From CAXRDE01 sp964229355 (lineage in GTDB: Bacteria > Cyanobacteriota > Sericytochromatia > UBA7694), in the NCBI GenBank assembly GCA_964229355.1, contig CAXRDE010000012.1:108095-172094 (forward strand): a DNA stretch of 64,000 nucleotides, given 5' to 3'. Below the pieces are notes generated by a model. It ran no database searches, was not told the origin of the DNA, and saw nothing but the letters and a program-made list of their open reading frames with translations. The number at the start of each line of letters is the position of its first letter. The first letter of the stretch is position 1. Positions 43,092 through 52,443 of this stretch are shown piece by piece. The position numbers and the translations under genes were made by a program.

Positions 43092-44811
43092 AGCGCTTTT
43101 GCTGGCCCTGTGCTCATCTTTAATGCTGGCTTCTTGTGCGGCGACGCAGCCCAAAGAAGTCCCCGAAGAAAAGCCTGAGGTCAGTACTTCAACCCCACTC
43201 ACTCCCCCCGCGACAGATGATCCCGATGCCCTCTTTGCCTATGCACTGGCCCTTGAAGGTCAGGGCAAAGAGCAAGAGGCCATTGCCTATTATTTGCAAG
43301 CCACCCAGGTTAAACCTGAGTTTTTAAAAGCCCATATTGCCCTGGCCCAGTTGTACACCAAGTACAACCGTAACGAAGAAGCAAAAGTGGCTTACGAAAA
43401 CGTCTTGCGCCTGGATCGCAACCACCCGTTTGTGGCGCTTTACAAAGAGGCGCGTCTGAAGTACTACAGTGCCAGCAATATTGCGCAAAATGAAGAGTAC
43501 GCCAAGGCTTTAAAGCTGTTAAGTGAAGCCCCAAAAAACACACCGCTGGATGCAGAGATTGCCGCCAAAGCAGCGTTGTGGGAGGCAGAGCTTAAAAGCA
43601 GCAGCCAAAAAGACACCCAACGGGATGTCATTGAGGCAGCCTCTCTCCTGGCCTACCAGGGAAAATACAATGACGCCATAGCCAAGATTCGCACCGCGCC
43701 CGACGCTGACGATGACAACGTGAAGCGTAAAATTGCCCAATGGGAAGAGGCGCTGAGCAAAGGCGGAAACACCGCCACCGCCACGGCTGCTCCTCCTGAA
43801 GTAAGTACCGACAAAAATCTGCGTTATATTATTGGGGACAAGGTAAATCTACGCCAGTCTCCCTATTTGTACGCAGAGTCTTTAGAGGTACTGAACAACA
43901 ACAGCCCCGTGGAACTGCTGTTAGACAAAGGCTATGAAGCCGATGGCTACCAGTGGAGTAAGGTACGCAGCAAAGGGGGCAAAGTAGGCTGGGTCGCTGC
44001 CAATTTGTTAAAAGGCAGCCTGGCACAGGTGACCACCAACGCCACCCCATTGCCCACCCGTCCCCAACAGGTGGAGGACACCAGCGATAGCAACGAAACC
44101 TATGGTACCCGGTATGTAAGCGGTGACATGGTCAACGTGCGTCGTTCTCCATCTCTCAATGGCACCCTGGTGAGCCGTGCCCGCCAGGGATCTCCTGTCA
44201 TTTTATTATCCGCCCGAGATCTGAGCGCCGACGGTTATAACTGGCGCAAAATTCGTCTATCCGACGGTCAAGTGGGTTGGATCGCCAGCGATTTTCTGGG
44301 CGCACAGCCTGTGGCAAAACCCGCAAGTTCTACACCCGCTACCACCCCAACCACCGCCGCTGCACCCAAAGTACGCTACGCTTATGTGACCGGCACCGGT
44401 GTAAACGTACGCAGTGGCCCTTCTACAGATGCCAGTGTTGTCACCCAATTATCGGCCCCTGAAAAAGTCGTGATGGCCAATGTTGCTCCCGTTAAAAAGG
44501 ACGGCTATGTGTGGCAACAGATTAGCTTCAGTGGCAAGACGGCCTGGATTGTCACCCAATTTTTAGGTGCGAAGCCCACGACCTCAAACGGCAGCAGCAC
44601 TGCAGCCGCCACCCGACACATTCGGGGAGATCAGGTCAATATTCGCAAGGCAGCTGGCGTAGGAGAAGCTTTACTCACCCGGCTGAGCGAGGGTTCTGAA
44701 GTGGTCTTATTGAGCACCACGCCCGTCAAAAAAGACGGCTATAGCTGGTACAAAATTCGCACCGCCAAAGGTGAAATTGGCTGGGTAGCTGGCGACTTTT
44801 TAGGACGCTAA
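43084..44811 (+). CDS. Lipoprotein with TPR repeats and four bacterial SH3 domains
   Basis: Protein of 575 residues. The lipobox LASC (Cys18) anchors it in the envelope. Residues about 40-160 form tetratricopeptide-like helices (AYALALEGQGKEQEAIAYY). Four SH3b domains follow, each with the signature of a turn then VNxRxxP: IGDKVNLRQSP, SGDMVNVRRSP, GTGVNVRSGPS and GDQVNIRKAAG. SH3b domains usually bind peptidoglycan peptides. It overlaps korB by 8 nt and has AAAGGAG upstream, an odd partner for a metabolic enzyme. It may organise cell-wall proteins. Confidence 0.88.
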   Translation: MPKALLLALCSSLMLASCAATQPKEVPEEKPEVSTSTPLTPPATDDPDALFAYALALEGQGKEQEAIAYYLQATQVKPEFLKAHIALAQLYTKYNRNEEAKVAYENVLRLDRNHPFVALYKEARLKYYSASNIAQNEEYAKALKLLSEAPKNTPLDAEIAAKAALWEAELKSSSQKDTQRDVIEAASLLAYQGKYNDAIAKIRTAPDADDDNVKRKIAQWEEALSKGGNTATATAAPPEVSTDKNLRYIIGDKVNLRQSPYLYAESLEVLNNNSPVELLLDKGYEADGYQWSKVRSKGGKVGWVAANLLKGSLAQVTTNATPLPTRPQQVEDTSDSNETYGTRYVSGDMVNVRRSPSLNGTLVSRARQGSPVILLSARDLSADGYNWRKIRLSDGQVGWIASDFLGAQPVAKPASSTPATTPTTAAAPKVRYAYVTGTGVNVRSGPSTDASVVTQLSAPEKVVMANVAPVKKDGYVWQQISFSGKTAWIVTQFLGAKPTTSNGSSTAAATRHIRGDQVNIRKAAGVGEALLTRLSEGSEVVLLSTTPVKKDGYSWYKIRTAKGEIGWVAGDFLGR

Positions 44812-44832
44812 ATTCGCCCCAAAAGCAAAATA

Positions 44833-44869
44833 AAAAAGCGCCCGTTGCTCAAAACACCGGGCGCTTTTT
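44833..44869. terminator. Bidirectional terminator
   Basis: A 12-bp stem AAAAAGCGCCCG/CGGGCGCTTTTT (44833-44844 and 44858-44869) separates the two convergent genes. T-runs on both strands allow use in either direction. Confidence 0.9.
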
Positions 44870-44882
44870 CATGGCACTGCTC

Positions 44883-46862
44883 TTATTTTCCAAACCATTT
44901 TCGGTGTAAAACCGCATAGCGCCCCTCTTCTTTGAGTTTAAGCAAGGCCCGGTTAATGGCTTCGCGGTGGGGGCTGTTCGTGGGCAAGACAAACCCATAA
45001 TTCTGAGGCTCAAAAATATCCCCCACGGTTTTAAGACTGCTGTCTTTGCGGTGAGAGGCATAATAGCGCAAAACGGGTTCATGATAAACCAGTGCATCAA
45101 CCTTCTGATTTTGCAGTGCCACCATGGCCTGCTCCACATCGCCAAACGCTTCAAAGGGAATACCTTCCCGTTGCAGAAATTCCGCAGCCTGGCTATGAGA
45201 CACAGAGGCTACCCGTTTATCGCGCAAATCTTCAGGTCCTTGAATACGCCCTTCTAAGCGCTCCAGGGTCAAGGATGAACTAATGCTGGCCGTAAAATAA
45301 GCCAGCACAAAATAACCCGCAAACATCCACACAATCGCAAAAATTTTACCCGATACATTGCGTGGGCTCTTCTTACCGTCTCCCACAGTAGTCACTGTCA
45401 CGGCGGCCCACCACAAGGCATCAATAATGCCTCGCCCATAATGGGACGAAAAATCTGACTGGTAATGATTGCGTTCAAACCACCACAACACGTTGGCCGC
45501 CACAAAGAGGCACAGCGCCAGAAAACCCAGGGTCAATAAAAGCCCTTGCGAAAACAAAGCCCGAGCCAGAGTCCCCACAAAGGCCCAGCGCCCGCTGTCT
45601 TCAGCTTTGACTAAAATTTGCAGTCCCGCGGCATAGAACGGTTGCGAAAAATCAATGCGGGCCTCTCGCTCTGCGGTGATACTCACCCCTGAAATCCCCA
45701 CGTCTCCCGAGCCATTCTCGACTTCATCAATCATTTTAGCCAACGAGTTTACGGCTCTCAATTCAACGCTGGCTCCCATTTCCTGAGCCATTTCTTGCCA
45801 TAAGTCCAGGGCAAATCCACTGTAATTCAGTTTTTCAAAGGTGACCAACGGTTCAAAGCGCTTCACCAACACCCGCAGCTTCACCGGCGGCACAGCCTGA
45901 GCCACCCGTTGGGTTTGGGCTTGTTTTTGGACCGAACTTTGTAGAGAACGGGCTTTGTCTAACCACCGCTTGACATCCACAGCATGGGTCTTTAACCAGC
46001 TTTGCGCGTGGCGATGAATATCCGCTTCAGTATCCTCGCCCTCTAAAAATAAGGCATTCTGCGCCGAAATATCCGCCAGCGAAATCACCACATCTTCAAA
46101 AAGTGACTTGAGATCCGGGTGGGTTTGCAAAAAACGGCGGTTGGCCACCACCCGAATATCGTTGGGAGAAAAAGCCTTTTGTGCTTCAGTGCCCGCCAGC
46201 CACACCACATCTCGATCGGGCCGCAATACGCCGGTGGTCCAGTTGGGCGTCCAGGTATAAAACAAAACCGGTTTCTGGGCCTGATAACGCCTCAGCACCT
46301 CAAACATCAACGGCGAGTAGTCCCGCGACACATGGGTTACGGTTTTACGCAAGTCCCACTGGTCCAGCAAGTCCTCTAAAACACCGTAACAAGACCATCC
46401 TGCATCACAGCCAATTAAATCAGCCTTGCCGTCTCCATCCCAATCAAATAGAGCCGCCATGGCCGGATCGCGCAAGTCCTTTAGATGGGTAATGCCCTGA
46501 GAGCGGGCGGTTTTTTTATCAATGAGCACCCCTTGCAGTGCGCCCGCTGCCACCGCTTTACCTACCGGCTGCAGCTCAGGGCGCTTCAAAAAATAGCGCT
46601 GATGCCCCGGAAACCAGCCATTTGGCCAAAAATCAATGTCTCCGCGGTTGATTTTATCATAGGCCGGATCGTTTTCAAGGGTTGCCGGTCGGGGCACATG
46701 ATAGCCCAGTTGTTGCACAAGCTCGCGGTAAATTTCAGCTTGAAACCAGCCGGTATCCCAGGTGGCCCTGGCCATATGCAGGGTTTCTTCCGCTTTTGCG
46801 GATGAGGCACACCACACCCATGCCCCCAACAGGATTGCCCACCACAGCCGCAGATGTGTCAC
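44883..46862 (-). CDS. ProX-like betaine-binding domain fused to a GluR0-like ligand-gated cation channel
   Basis: Envelope protein of 659 residues. Signal peptide about 1-24. Residues about 25-305 match a complete E. coli ProX: DWDGDGKADLIGC, AGWSC (Trp156), PVLFYTWTPNW (Trp204, Trp207) and ISAQNALFLEGEDTEADI. After a helical linker (305-325) comes a GluR0-type receptor: first half of the ligand lobe (328-420), helix M1 (438-462), pore loop (479-500) with filter TTVGDG at 491-496, helix M3 (505-530) and second half-lobe (539-655, ending RKWFGK). The filter TVGDG is that of the non-selective NaK channel, rather than TVGYG. It is the last gene of the 46-52 kb operon, overlapping the cyclase by ATGA. 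Gating by betaine is inference. Confidence 0.88.
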   Translation of the reverse strand: MTHLRLWWAILLGAWVWCASSAKAEETLHMARATWDTGWFQAEIYRELVQQLGYHVPRPATLENDPAYDKINRGDIDFWPNGWFPGHQRYFLKRPELQPVGKAVAAGALQGVLIDKKTARSQGITHLKDLRDPAMAALFDWDGDGKADLIGCDAGWSCYGVLEDLLDQWDLRKTVTHVSRDYSPLMFEVLRRYQAQKPVLFYTWTPNWTTGVLRPDRDVVWLAGTEAQKAFSPNDIRVVANRRFLQTHPDLKSLFEDVVISLADISAQNALFLEGEDTEADIHRHAQSWLKTHAVDVKRWLDKARSLQSSVQKQAQTQRVAQAVPPVKLRVLVKRFEPLVTFEKLNYSGFALDLWQEMAQEMGASVELRAVNSLAKMIDEVENGSGDVGISGVSITAEREARIDFSQPFYAAGLQILVKAEDSGRWAFVGTLARALFSQGLLLTLGFLALCLFVAANVLWWFERNHYQSDFSSHYGRGIIDALWWAAVTVTTVGDGKKSPRNVSGKIFAIVWMFAGYFVLAYFTASISSSLTLERLEGRIQGPEDLRDKRVASVSHSQAAEFLQREGIPFEAFGDVEQAMVALQNQKVDALVYHEPVLRYYASHRKDSSLKTVGDIFEPQNYGFVLPTNSPHREAINRALLKLKEEGRYAVLHRKWFGK

Positions 46863-48958
46863 GCAGGCCCCGTATAAACCGACAAACGCTCGTCATAGGC
46901 CGTGGTACAGTTACGCCCTTTGTGTTTAGAAGCATAAAGGGCGGTATCGGCCAGTTGCACCAGGGTTTCTCGGTCATTCGCCTGAGCCGGAAAAGCGGCG
47001 CAACCCAGACTAATGGTGATTTTAAGCTTGTTGCCATCATGGTAGACAAAACTTTCTTCGACGGCCTGACGCAAGCGTTCAGCCACCTGTACAGCCCCCT
47101 CAAGGGTCGTGTCAGGCATGACAATGGCAAACTCTTCGCCACCATAACGCGCAGCCATATCCAGCCCGTCCCGAATACAGGACCGGGCGACGGCGGCCAC
47201 TTTCTGAATGACCCAGTCGCCCACCTGGTGGCCATACGTATCATTAAAGCGCTTAAAATGGTCGATATCAAAGAGTAAAAGGGCAACACTGCTGCCCGTG
47301 CGCAACGTACGTTTCATTTCTTGTTCTAAATGATCATCAAAATACCGACGAATAAACAGCTGCGTCAAACCATCGGTAATGGAGCGTTCATACAGCTCTG
47401 CATTCTGTACTGCAATGGCCACCTGTCCCGCCAGATGGTTGACCTTGGTTAAATCTTCCTGGGTAAAGCCTTCACCCTTATTGTCGAGACTGACCACGCC
47501 CAAAATATCTTCGCCCACCTGCAAGGGAATACAAATCATATTCCAAATGCGTTTGTCCATTTGCTGAAAGCGATAGGTTTTAAAGCGCTTGTCGTTTTGG
47601 GTATCATTACAAATCACCGCTTCGCCCGTTCGGGCCACTTCACCCGCAATGCCCTCTCCCAGGGCAAAGCTCACTTCTTCCAGCACATTTTCTGGCTGTT
47701 CACTCTGCATGGGGTCATACACCACTTTTAGCAATAAGCGCTCCTGATCCTGAACTTTATCCACCATCATAATTGAGCCCTTTTGAGCATTGACCGAGTG
47801 GATAATAATCATGAGAACTTCTTTTAACAACTCATTGCCCACTTTGCGTATAATGGCCTGGTTGAGCTGATCTCTCACCATGAGATTGTCAATCATGACT
47901 TCTTTTTGCTCAAGGGTAGACTTAATTTCACGGCGCATGGCATCTAAATGTTCCGCCAATCCCCCGAGTTCGTCCTGACTTTTTAAATAGATGGGATCAT
48001 CCAACTCTCCCCGCTCCACCTTGCGGGCGGCCTGAACCAGATACACAATATATTGCACCAGACGCCGAGAAAGCCCCAGTGCACTGGCCAGCGCCACGAG
48101 TGCCGCCACCACGGCAATCAAAGACAATAGAGCCCGCAACGAGGCAATCACCGCCAGCATATTGCGGGTATCCACGGCCACCCCCAACTGGTAAACCCCA
48201 TTGCGGGCACTGCTCTGCCGGGTCGCCAACACATAGTCTGGTTTATTGTGCAAGGCCAGTTGCCCCTGTTGGCTGCGGGCAATAAGACTTGCAGTGGTGG
48301 CTTCATCTAAGGTAGAAGCCAATAGGTTCAACGATTGATCCTGGGCCCGCCCTCTAAAAAAGATCACTTCAGAGATGGCGATTTTACGAATTTCATCGGC
48401 CAGGCGATCGCTGACGTTAAAAGACAGGGTCACCGCACCAATGGCCCGAGGCTGCCCCGGATAAAAAATCGGCAAGGCCGTGGCAATGCGCAGTTGGTTA
48501 TCGGCAAAAAAACGTGACACTTTAAACTCGTTGCGGTGCAAGGCCGTATAAATCATGCGATCGGGCACCTGTTGGGTGCGTTTTTTGGGCTCGCTCACCA
48601 CCGCTTGCCCGGACTCATCAAAAACTTCAATGACCGTGCCATAAAGGGTGAGCTGTAGATCTTGATTTAAGGTGTTCAGCTCATTGATCAGGGCAATTTT
48701 ATTGCGACTGCGAAGGTACTCCTGGATTTGCTGGGTCTGGGCCACCACCCGACCTTTGAGCAAGAGGTCTTCGGTGTATTGTTGCAGGACATTTTCTACC
48801 ACCGACACCCCTTCATTGACCCGCTGCTGTAAGATTTCTTCCATACGGGCAGTGAGCACATTCGAGATCCAGAACACCGAAAGCAGTGCCGGCAAGGCAG
48901 AGACCAGCGTAAACAACAGGGGCAGTCGCACCCGTATCGAGCGAAAATTAAAGGGCAT
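46859..48958 (-). CDS. Membrane diguanylate cyclase: periplasmic sensor-HAMP-GAF-GGDEF
   Basis: Enzyme of 699 residues making cyclic-di-GMP. An N-terminal membrane helix (about 12-34), an extracytoplasmic sensor (about 35-270, probably Cache-like) and a second helix (about 272-292) lead to HAMP (about 295-345), GAF (about 365-525, containing LGEGIAGEVARTGEAVICND) and GGDEF (about 530-695). The active site is intact: FDIDHFKRFNDTYGH and YGGEEFAIV. It overlaps the upstream solute-binding gene by 11 nt and the downstream channel gene by 4 nt, so sensor output and the transport components are made together. The sensed signal is unknown, perhaps relayed by a binding protein. Confidence 0.94.
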   Translation of the reverse strand: MPFNFRSIRVRLPLLFTLVSALPALLSVFWISNVLTARMEEILQQRVNEGVSVVENVLQQYTEDLLLKGRVVAQTQQIQEYLRSRNKIALINELNTLNQDLQLTLYGTVIEVFDESGQAVVSEPKKRTQQVPDRMIYTALHRNEFKVSRFFADNQLRIATALPIFYPGQPRAIGAVTLSFNVSDRLADEIRKIAISEVIFFRGRAQDQSLNLLASTLDEATTASLIARSQQGQLALHNKPDYVLATRQSSARNGVYQLGVAVDTRNMLAVIASLRALLSLIAVVAALVALASALGLSRRLVQYIVYLVQAARKVERGELDDPIYLKSQDELGGLAEHLDAMRREIKSTLEQKEVMIDNLMVRDQLNQAIIRKVGNELLKEVLMIIIHSVNAQKGSIMMVDKVQDQERLLLKVVYDPMQSEQPENVLEEVSFALGEGIAGEVARTGEAVICNDTQNDKRFKTYRFQQMDKRIWNMICIPLQVGEDILGVVSLDNKGEGFTQEDLTKVNHLAGQVAIAVQNAELYERSITDGLTQLFIRRYFDDHLEQEMKRTLRTGSSVALLLFDIDHFKRFNDTYGHQVGDWVIQKVAAVARSCIRDGLDMAARYGGEEFAIVMPDTTLEGAVQVAERLRQAVEESFVYHDGNKLKITISLGCAAFPAQANDRETLVQLADTALYASKHKGRNCTTAYDERLSVYTGPA

Positions 48959-50141
48959 CGTATTTTCTGGCCTCGTGATGTAAGCGTTCTAAACTTTTTG
49001 TGATTTGACGGTTCAGGGCTTCCCCTTGAAGTTCAGGACCATGCAAGGCCTGCCCCAGCACAAAGTTTAACTCTTGCCAAATGTGTTTCATCATGGGGTG
49101 GTTGGGCAAAGGCATAGCGGTTTTAAGTTGCTGGGCAAAGGCTTGCTTGTCAGGGGGCAAGGGTTGAGCCAGTACTTTTTTATGCACCGGTAAATTATCG
49201 AGTCCTTTTAAAGCCGCCTGCTGGGTGGCTTCAGAAATAAAGAAAGCAATCACCTCTTGCGCTGCCTGGGGGTTTTCACTCAGGTGATTGAGGCCAAAAC
49301 CTTTCACCCCCAAAAAAGGTTGCGAAACACCCTCACACGGGCTTTGGGGCAGAGGGGCCACCCCATAGGATAACTCGTTCTCATCCAGAACACTTAAAGA
49401 CCAGGGGCCGGTAATCATGAGGTCGGCCTGTTCAGAGGCAAATAAGTTGACCATGGCCGAATAACTTGAGCCTTTGGGCACCACCTGCCGCCGCTGTAAG
49501 GTCTGAGCCCATTGAATGGAACGGTACAGCGGGCCCGCTTCAATGGCCAGCTTGCCCCGCCGGTCAAACAAGCGCCCCCCGCAGGCATGGAACCACGGCG
49601 CATGGTAGTAAAAGTTTCCGATATCATAAAGCAGAGTATACGCCCCTTTATCGTGGGGGCGCGCCTGTAAAGCCAGCAAAGCAGCTGCGTCAGCGGGAGG
49701 CGTCTTGACATGGGCCTTGTTATACACCAGGCCAATGGTCTGAAACACAAAAGGCGCACCATACAAGCGATCGCGGTAGCGCATAGGAGCCAGCGCCGAA
49801 GGACTAATCTCAGAAGTATCTAGCGTCAACGGACGCAGAAGGTTTTGCTCCGCCAATTCCCCAATCCAATCATTGGCCATAAACAAAATGTCTGGCTCGC
49901 GGGTTTCACCCACTTGCCCTTGAAAGCGCGGCTTTAAATTGTCAAAGGCAATAAAGCGCATTTTCAGACGGTAATTGGGGTGCTTTTCCCGTAGCTTTTG
50001 CGCCATTTGCTTAAAATAGCGAATTTCTTTATCGTTGGTATCAAGCCAGAGGGTCAGCTCAAGGGGGCGCGACGTTACCGTCGCGCAATGCGAAAAGGCC
50101 AGTGTGAGAATAAGCGTGAGAAAAACGTGCGTATATTTCAT
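48948..50141 (-). CDS. Extracellular solute-binding protein family 1, lipoprotein
   Basis: Binding protein of 397 residues, probably lipidated after the lipobox FSHC (Cys19). The pattern ELTLWLDTNDKEIRYFKQMA at the start, PDILFMANDWIGELAEQNLL and the later MITGPWSLSVL are typical of carbohydrate-binding family-1 proteins. It is the second binding protein of the operon, after the permease, and overlaps the cyclase gene. It might feed the permease or act as a sensory input for the cyclase. Ligand unknown; a sugar is likely from family. Confidence 0.88.
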   Translation of the reverse strand: MKYTHVFLTLILTLAFSHCATVTSRPLELTLWLDTNDKEIRYFKQMAQKLREKHPNYRLKMRFIAFDNLKPRFQGQVGETREPDILFMANDWIGELAEQNLLRPLTLDTSEISPSALAPMRYRDRLYGAPFVFQTIGLVYNKAHVKTPPADAAALLALQARPHDKGAYTLLYDIGNFYYHAPWFHACGGRLFDRRGKLAIEAGPLYRSIQWAQTLQRRQVVPKGSSYSAMVNLFASEQADLMITGPWSLSVLDENELSYGVAPLPQSPCEGVSQPFLGVKGFGLNHLSENPQAAQEVIAFFISEATQQAALKGLDNLPVHKKVLAQPLPPDKQAFAQQLKTAMPLPNHPMMKHIWQELNFVLGQALHGPELQGEALNRQITKSLERLHHEARKYDAL

Positions 50142-50196
50142 GAAGTCCCCCCATTATACCATCACGTTAAGGGCAGACCGCAGCAACACACAGGTC

Positions 50197-51138
50197 TCAA
50201 GCACTCACCTGATTGTCTTTGCTCATGCGCAGATACAGCAGAGAAAACAGGGCCAGAATTACCAAAATGACCACGGCATAGGCACAGGCCAAACCATACT
50301 CACCCCGTACAAAGAAGGCTTTAAAGGCAAAAGTCGCCAGGATATCGGTGTGGGGGTTGTCCTGGGTTACCAGATAAATAATATTGAACATATTAAAGGT
50401 CCAAACAATACCCAGTAGCACCGTCACCATGGCCACAGGCTTTAACATGGGCAAGGTGACCGACCAAAACTGACGCCATTTACTGGCCCCGTCAATTTGC
50501 GCCGCCTCGTACAATTCATCGGGAATGCCCTGTAAGCCGCCCAATAGGGTGATCATCATAAAGGGCACGCCCAGCCAAATATTGGTGGTTACCACCGCAA
50601 ACATCGACCAAAAGGCATCAGAAAGCCATGAAATGCGGTCCAATCCCAGACCGGCCAGGATATGGTTAAACAGACCGTAGTCCCCGTTAAAGAGCCAGCG
50701 CCACGAAAAAGCGGTAATATACGACGGTACAGCCCAGGGAATCAATAACAACGCGCGCCAGAGGCCTTTTAAACGCAAATGCTGGTTTAAAATTAAGGCC
50801 AGTCCCAGCCCCAGCACAAAGTGAAAGAACACGTTAAAAAACGTCCAGATCAGGGTTTGACCAAAGACCTTCCAAAAGCTCTGACTCTGAAACACCTTGC
50901 GGTAATTGTCTAAGCCCACATACTTCACCTGTGCCGCTTCGCTCTGGGTGGTAATTTTGACGGTGTCTTCACTCACCCGTTCGGTCACCCGAAAGGTGCG
51001 AGGATAAGCATTGCGCTGGGTAATGTTCTGAAAACTAAAGTTAACCCCCATAATCAGCGGCACAAACACCAACAAAAGCATCATGCTCAGACCGGGCAAT
51101 AAGAAGAAATAAGGCGTCGATTTTTTGACTTTAAGCAT
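50197..51138 (-). CDS. ABC transporter permease, MalF type
   Basis: Inner-membrane permease of 313 residues with six predicted helices and a large periplasmic loop after helix 1 (about 35-85). The EAA loop that meets the ATPase reads YEAAQIDGASKWRQFWSVTLP. Start and upstream stop overlap as TAATG (51138). Neither the partner permease of the MalG type nor an ATPase is found in the operon, so a complete importer would need subunits encoded elsewhere. Confidence 0.93.
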   Translation of the reverse strand: MLKVKKSTPYFFLLPGLSMMLLLVFVPLIMGVNFSFQNITQRNAYPRTFRVTERVSEDTVKITTQSEAAQVKYVGLDNYRKVFQSQSFWKVFGQTLIWTFFNVFFHFVLGLGLALILNQHLRLKGLWRALLLIPWAVPSYITAFSWRWLFNGDYGLFNHILAGLGLDRISWLSDAFWSMFAVVTTNIWLGVPFMMITLLGGLQGIPDELYEAAQIDGASKWRQFWSVTLPMLKPVAMVTVLLGIVWTFNMFNIIYLVTQDNPHTDILATFAFKAFFVRGEYGLACAYAVVILVILALFSLLYLRMSKDNQVSA

Positions 51139-52406
51139 TAATCTGTCTCCAGCAGGTTTTGCCAGGCTTTTTTCACTTCATCCAATGCAGCCTGTGGGTT
51201 TTTTTCACCCAGCAGCGCCGCCTGATAAGCGGGTTTAAGGTCAATAAACAGGGCCCCCGATTGCGGAATAACAGGACGGGTATTGGCCGCATCAAGCACA
51301 TATTTAAAGTCCTGAATAATGCGGTTGGCCTTGACTTCAGGTAAGGCATAGGTACTTTGTCGGGTGGGCAACAGATTGTTTTTGAGAGCAAACTGCGCCT
51401 GGTACTCCGGACGAGACAAGAAGTTCACCAGCTCCCAGGCGGCAAAAAGCTTTTGGGTATCGGCGGAGATGACATAGTTATGACCGCCTGTGGGGGATCC
51501 GTAACCGCCGGGACCCGCAGGAATACGGGTGATACCCAGATTATCGGGATTTTTAAATTCAGGGCCGCTCAGGGCGTCTGCGGTGGACCAGGGACCATTT
51601 AAGATCATGGCGTATTCGCCGTTTTTAAAGCCAATCATCATATTGTCGTAGTCGTTGGCAAAGTCCACGGACTGGGGCACAATCTGGTGGGTCTCCCGCA
51701 GATCTTTTAAAAACTGAAGGGCCTGTACCGCAGGAGGCTCGGCAATTTCCACCTGCAAACTCTCGCTGTCAATCAGCTCGCCCCCAAAGGCCCACACAAA
51801 AGGCGTAAACCAATAGGGGTCTCCCCGGTAAAAGAAACCGTACTGCACACCAGGACTGGTCAACTGCTTACCAATGGTCACCAGCTCATCAAGGGTTTTA
51901 GGCGGAGCACCCACTTTGTCCTTGTTATAAAACAGGGCCAAACAGTCGGTGACCTGAGGAACGCCCCACACATGGCCTTTGTATTTGGCATAACGTAAGG
52001 CCGCGGGTAGATAATCTTGTTGGGCTTCTTCATCTAAAAAGGCATCTAAAGACATTAAATAGCCCAGCGAAGCCAGCTCAGTGGTCCAGGCAATTTCTGA
52101 ACGAAAGACATCGGGGGCCTGTCCGGCCTGGGCCACGGTTTTGTACTTGTTGAGCGCGTCAGAAAAAGGCACCTGTTGCAGGGCCACCGTAATGTGGGGA
52201 TAAGCCTGTTTAAAATCTTTCAGGGCCTGCTCTAAAGTGACGGTTTCATCGGCGTTAAAGGTATGCCAAAAGGAAATTGTCACGGGCTGATTTGTGCGCT
52301 GAAGGGTGACATCAGCAGTATCGTCTGTCCCTTCAGAGCGGGGTTTACAGGCCAACAGCAATACGCTCACGCAGACACAGAGAAAAAGCAAGTACTTTGA
52401 TTTCAT
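51138..52406 (-). CDS. Sugar ABC transporter solute-binding lipoprotein, family 1
   Basis: Binding protein of 422 residues, lipidated after LLLAC (Cys20). Family features include VTISFWHTFNADETVTLEQAL, PDVFRSEIAWTTELASLGYL and the late GGHNYVISADTQKL. It is the presumed dedicated ligand carrier for the MalF-type permease just downstream. It lies 37 nt after the map gene. Ligand not determined; glycerol-phosphate or oligosaccharides are the common choices. Confidence 0.93.
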   Translation of the reverse strand: MKSKYLLFLCVCVSVLLLACKPRSEGTDDTADVTLQRTNQPVTISFWHTFNADETVTLEQALKDFKQAYPHITVALQQVPFSDALNKYKTVAQAGQAPDVFRSEIAWTTELASLGYLMSLDAFLDEEAQQDYLPAALRYAKYKGHVWGVPQVTDCLALFYNKDKVGAPPKTLDELVTIGKQLTSPGVQYGFFYRGDPYWFTPFVWAFGGELIDSESLQVEIAEPPAVQALQFLKDLRETHQIVPQSVDFANDYDNMMIGFKNGEYAMILNGPWSTADALSGPEFKNPDNLGITRIPAGPGGYGSPTGGHNYVISADTQKLFAAWELVNFLSRPEYQAQFALKNNLLPTRQSTYALPEVKANRIIQDFKYVLDAANTRPVIPQSGALFIDLKPAYQAALLGEKNPQAALDEVKKAWQNLLETD

Positions 52407-52443
52407 GGGCTTCAGTATACTGCGATTTGTTCAGAAAACAAAA

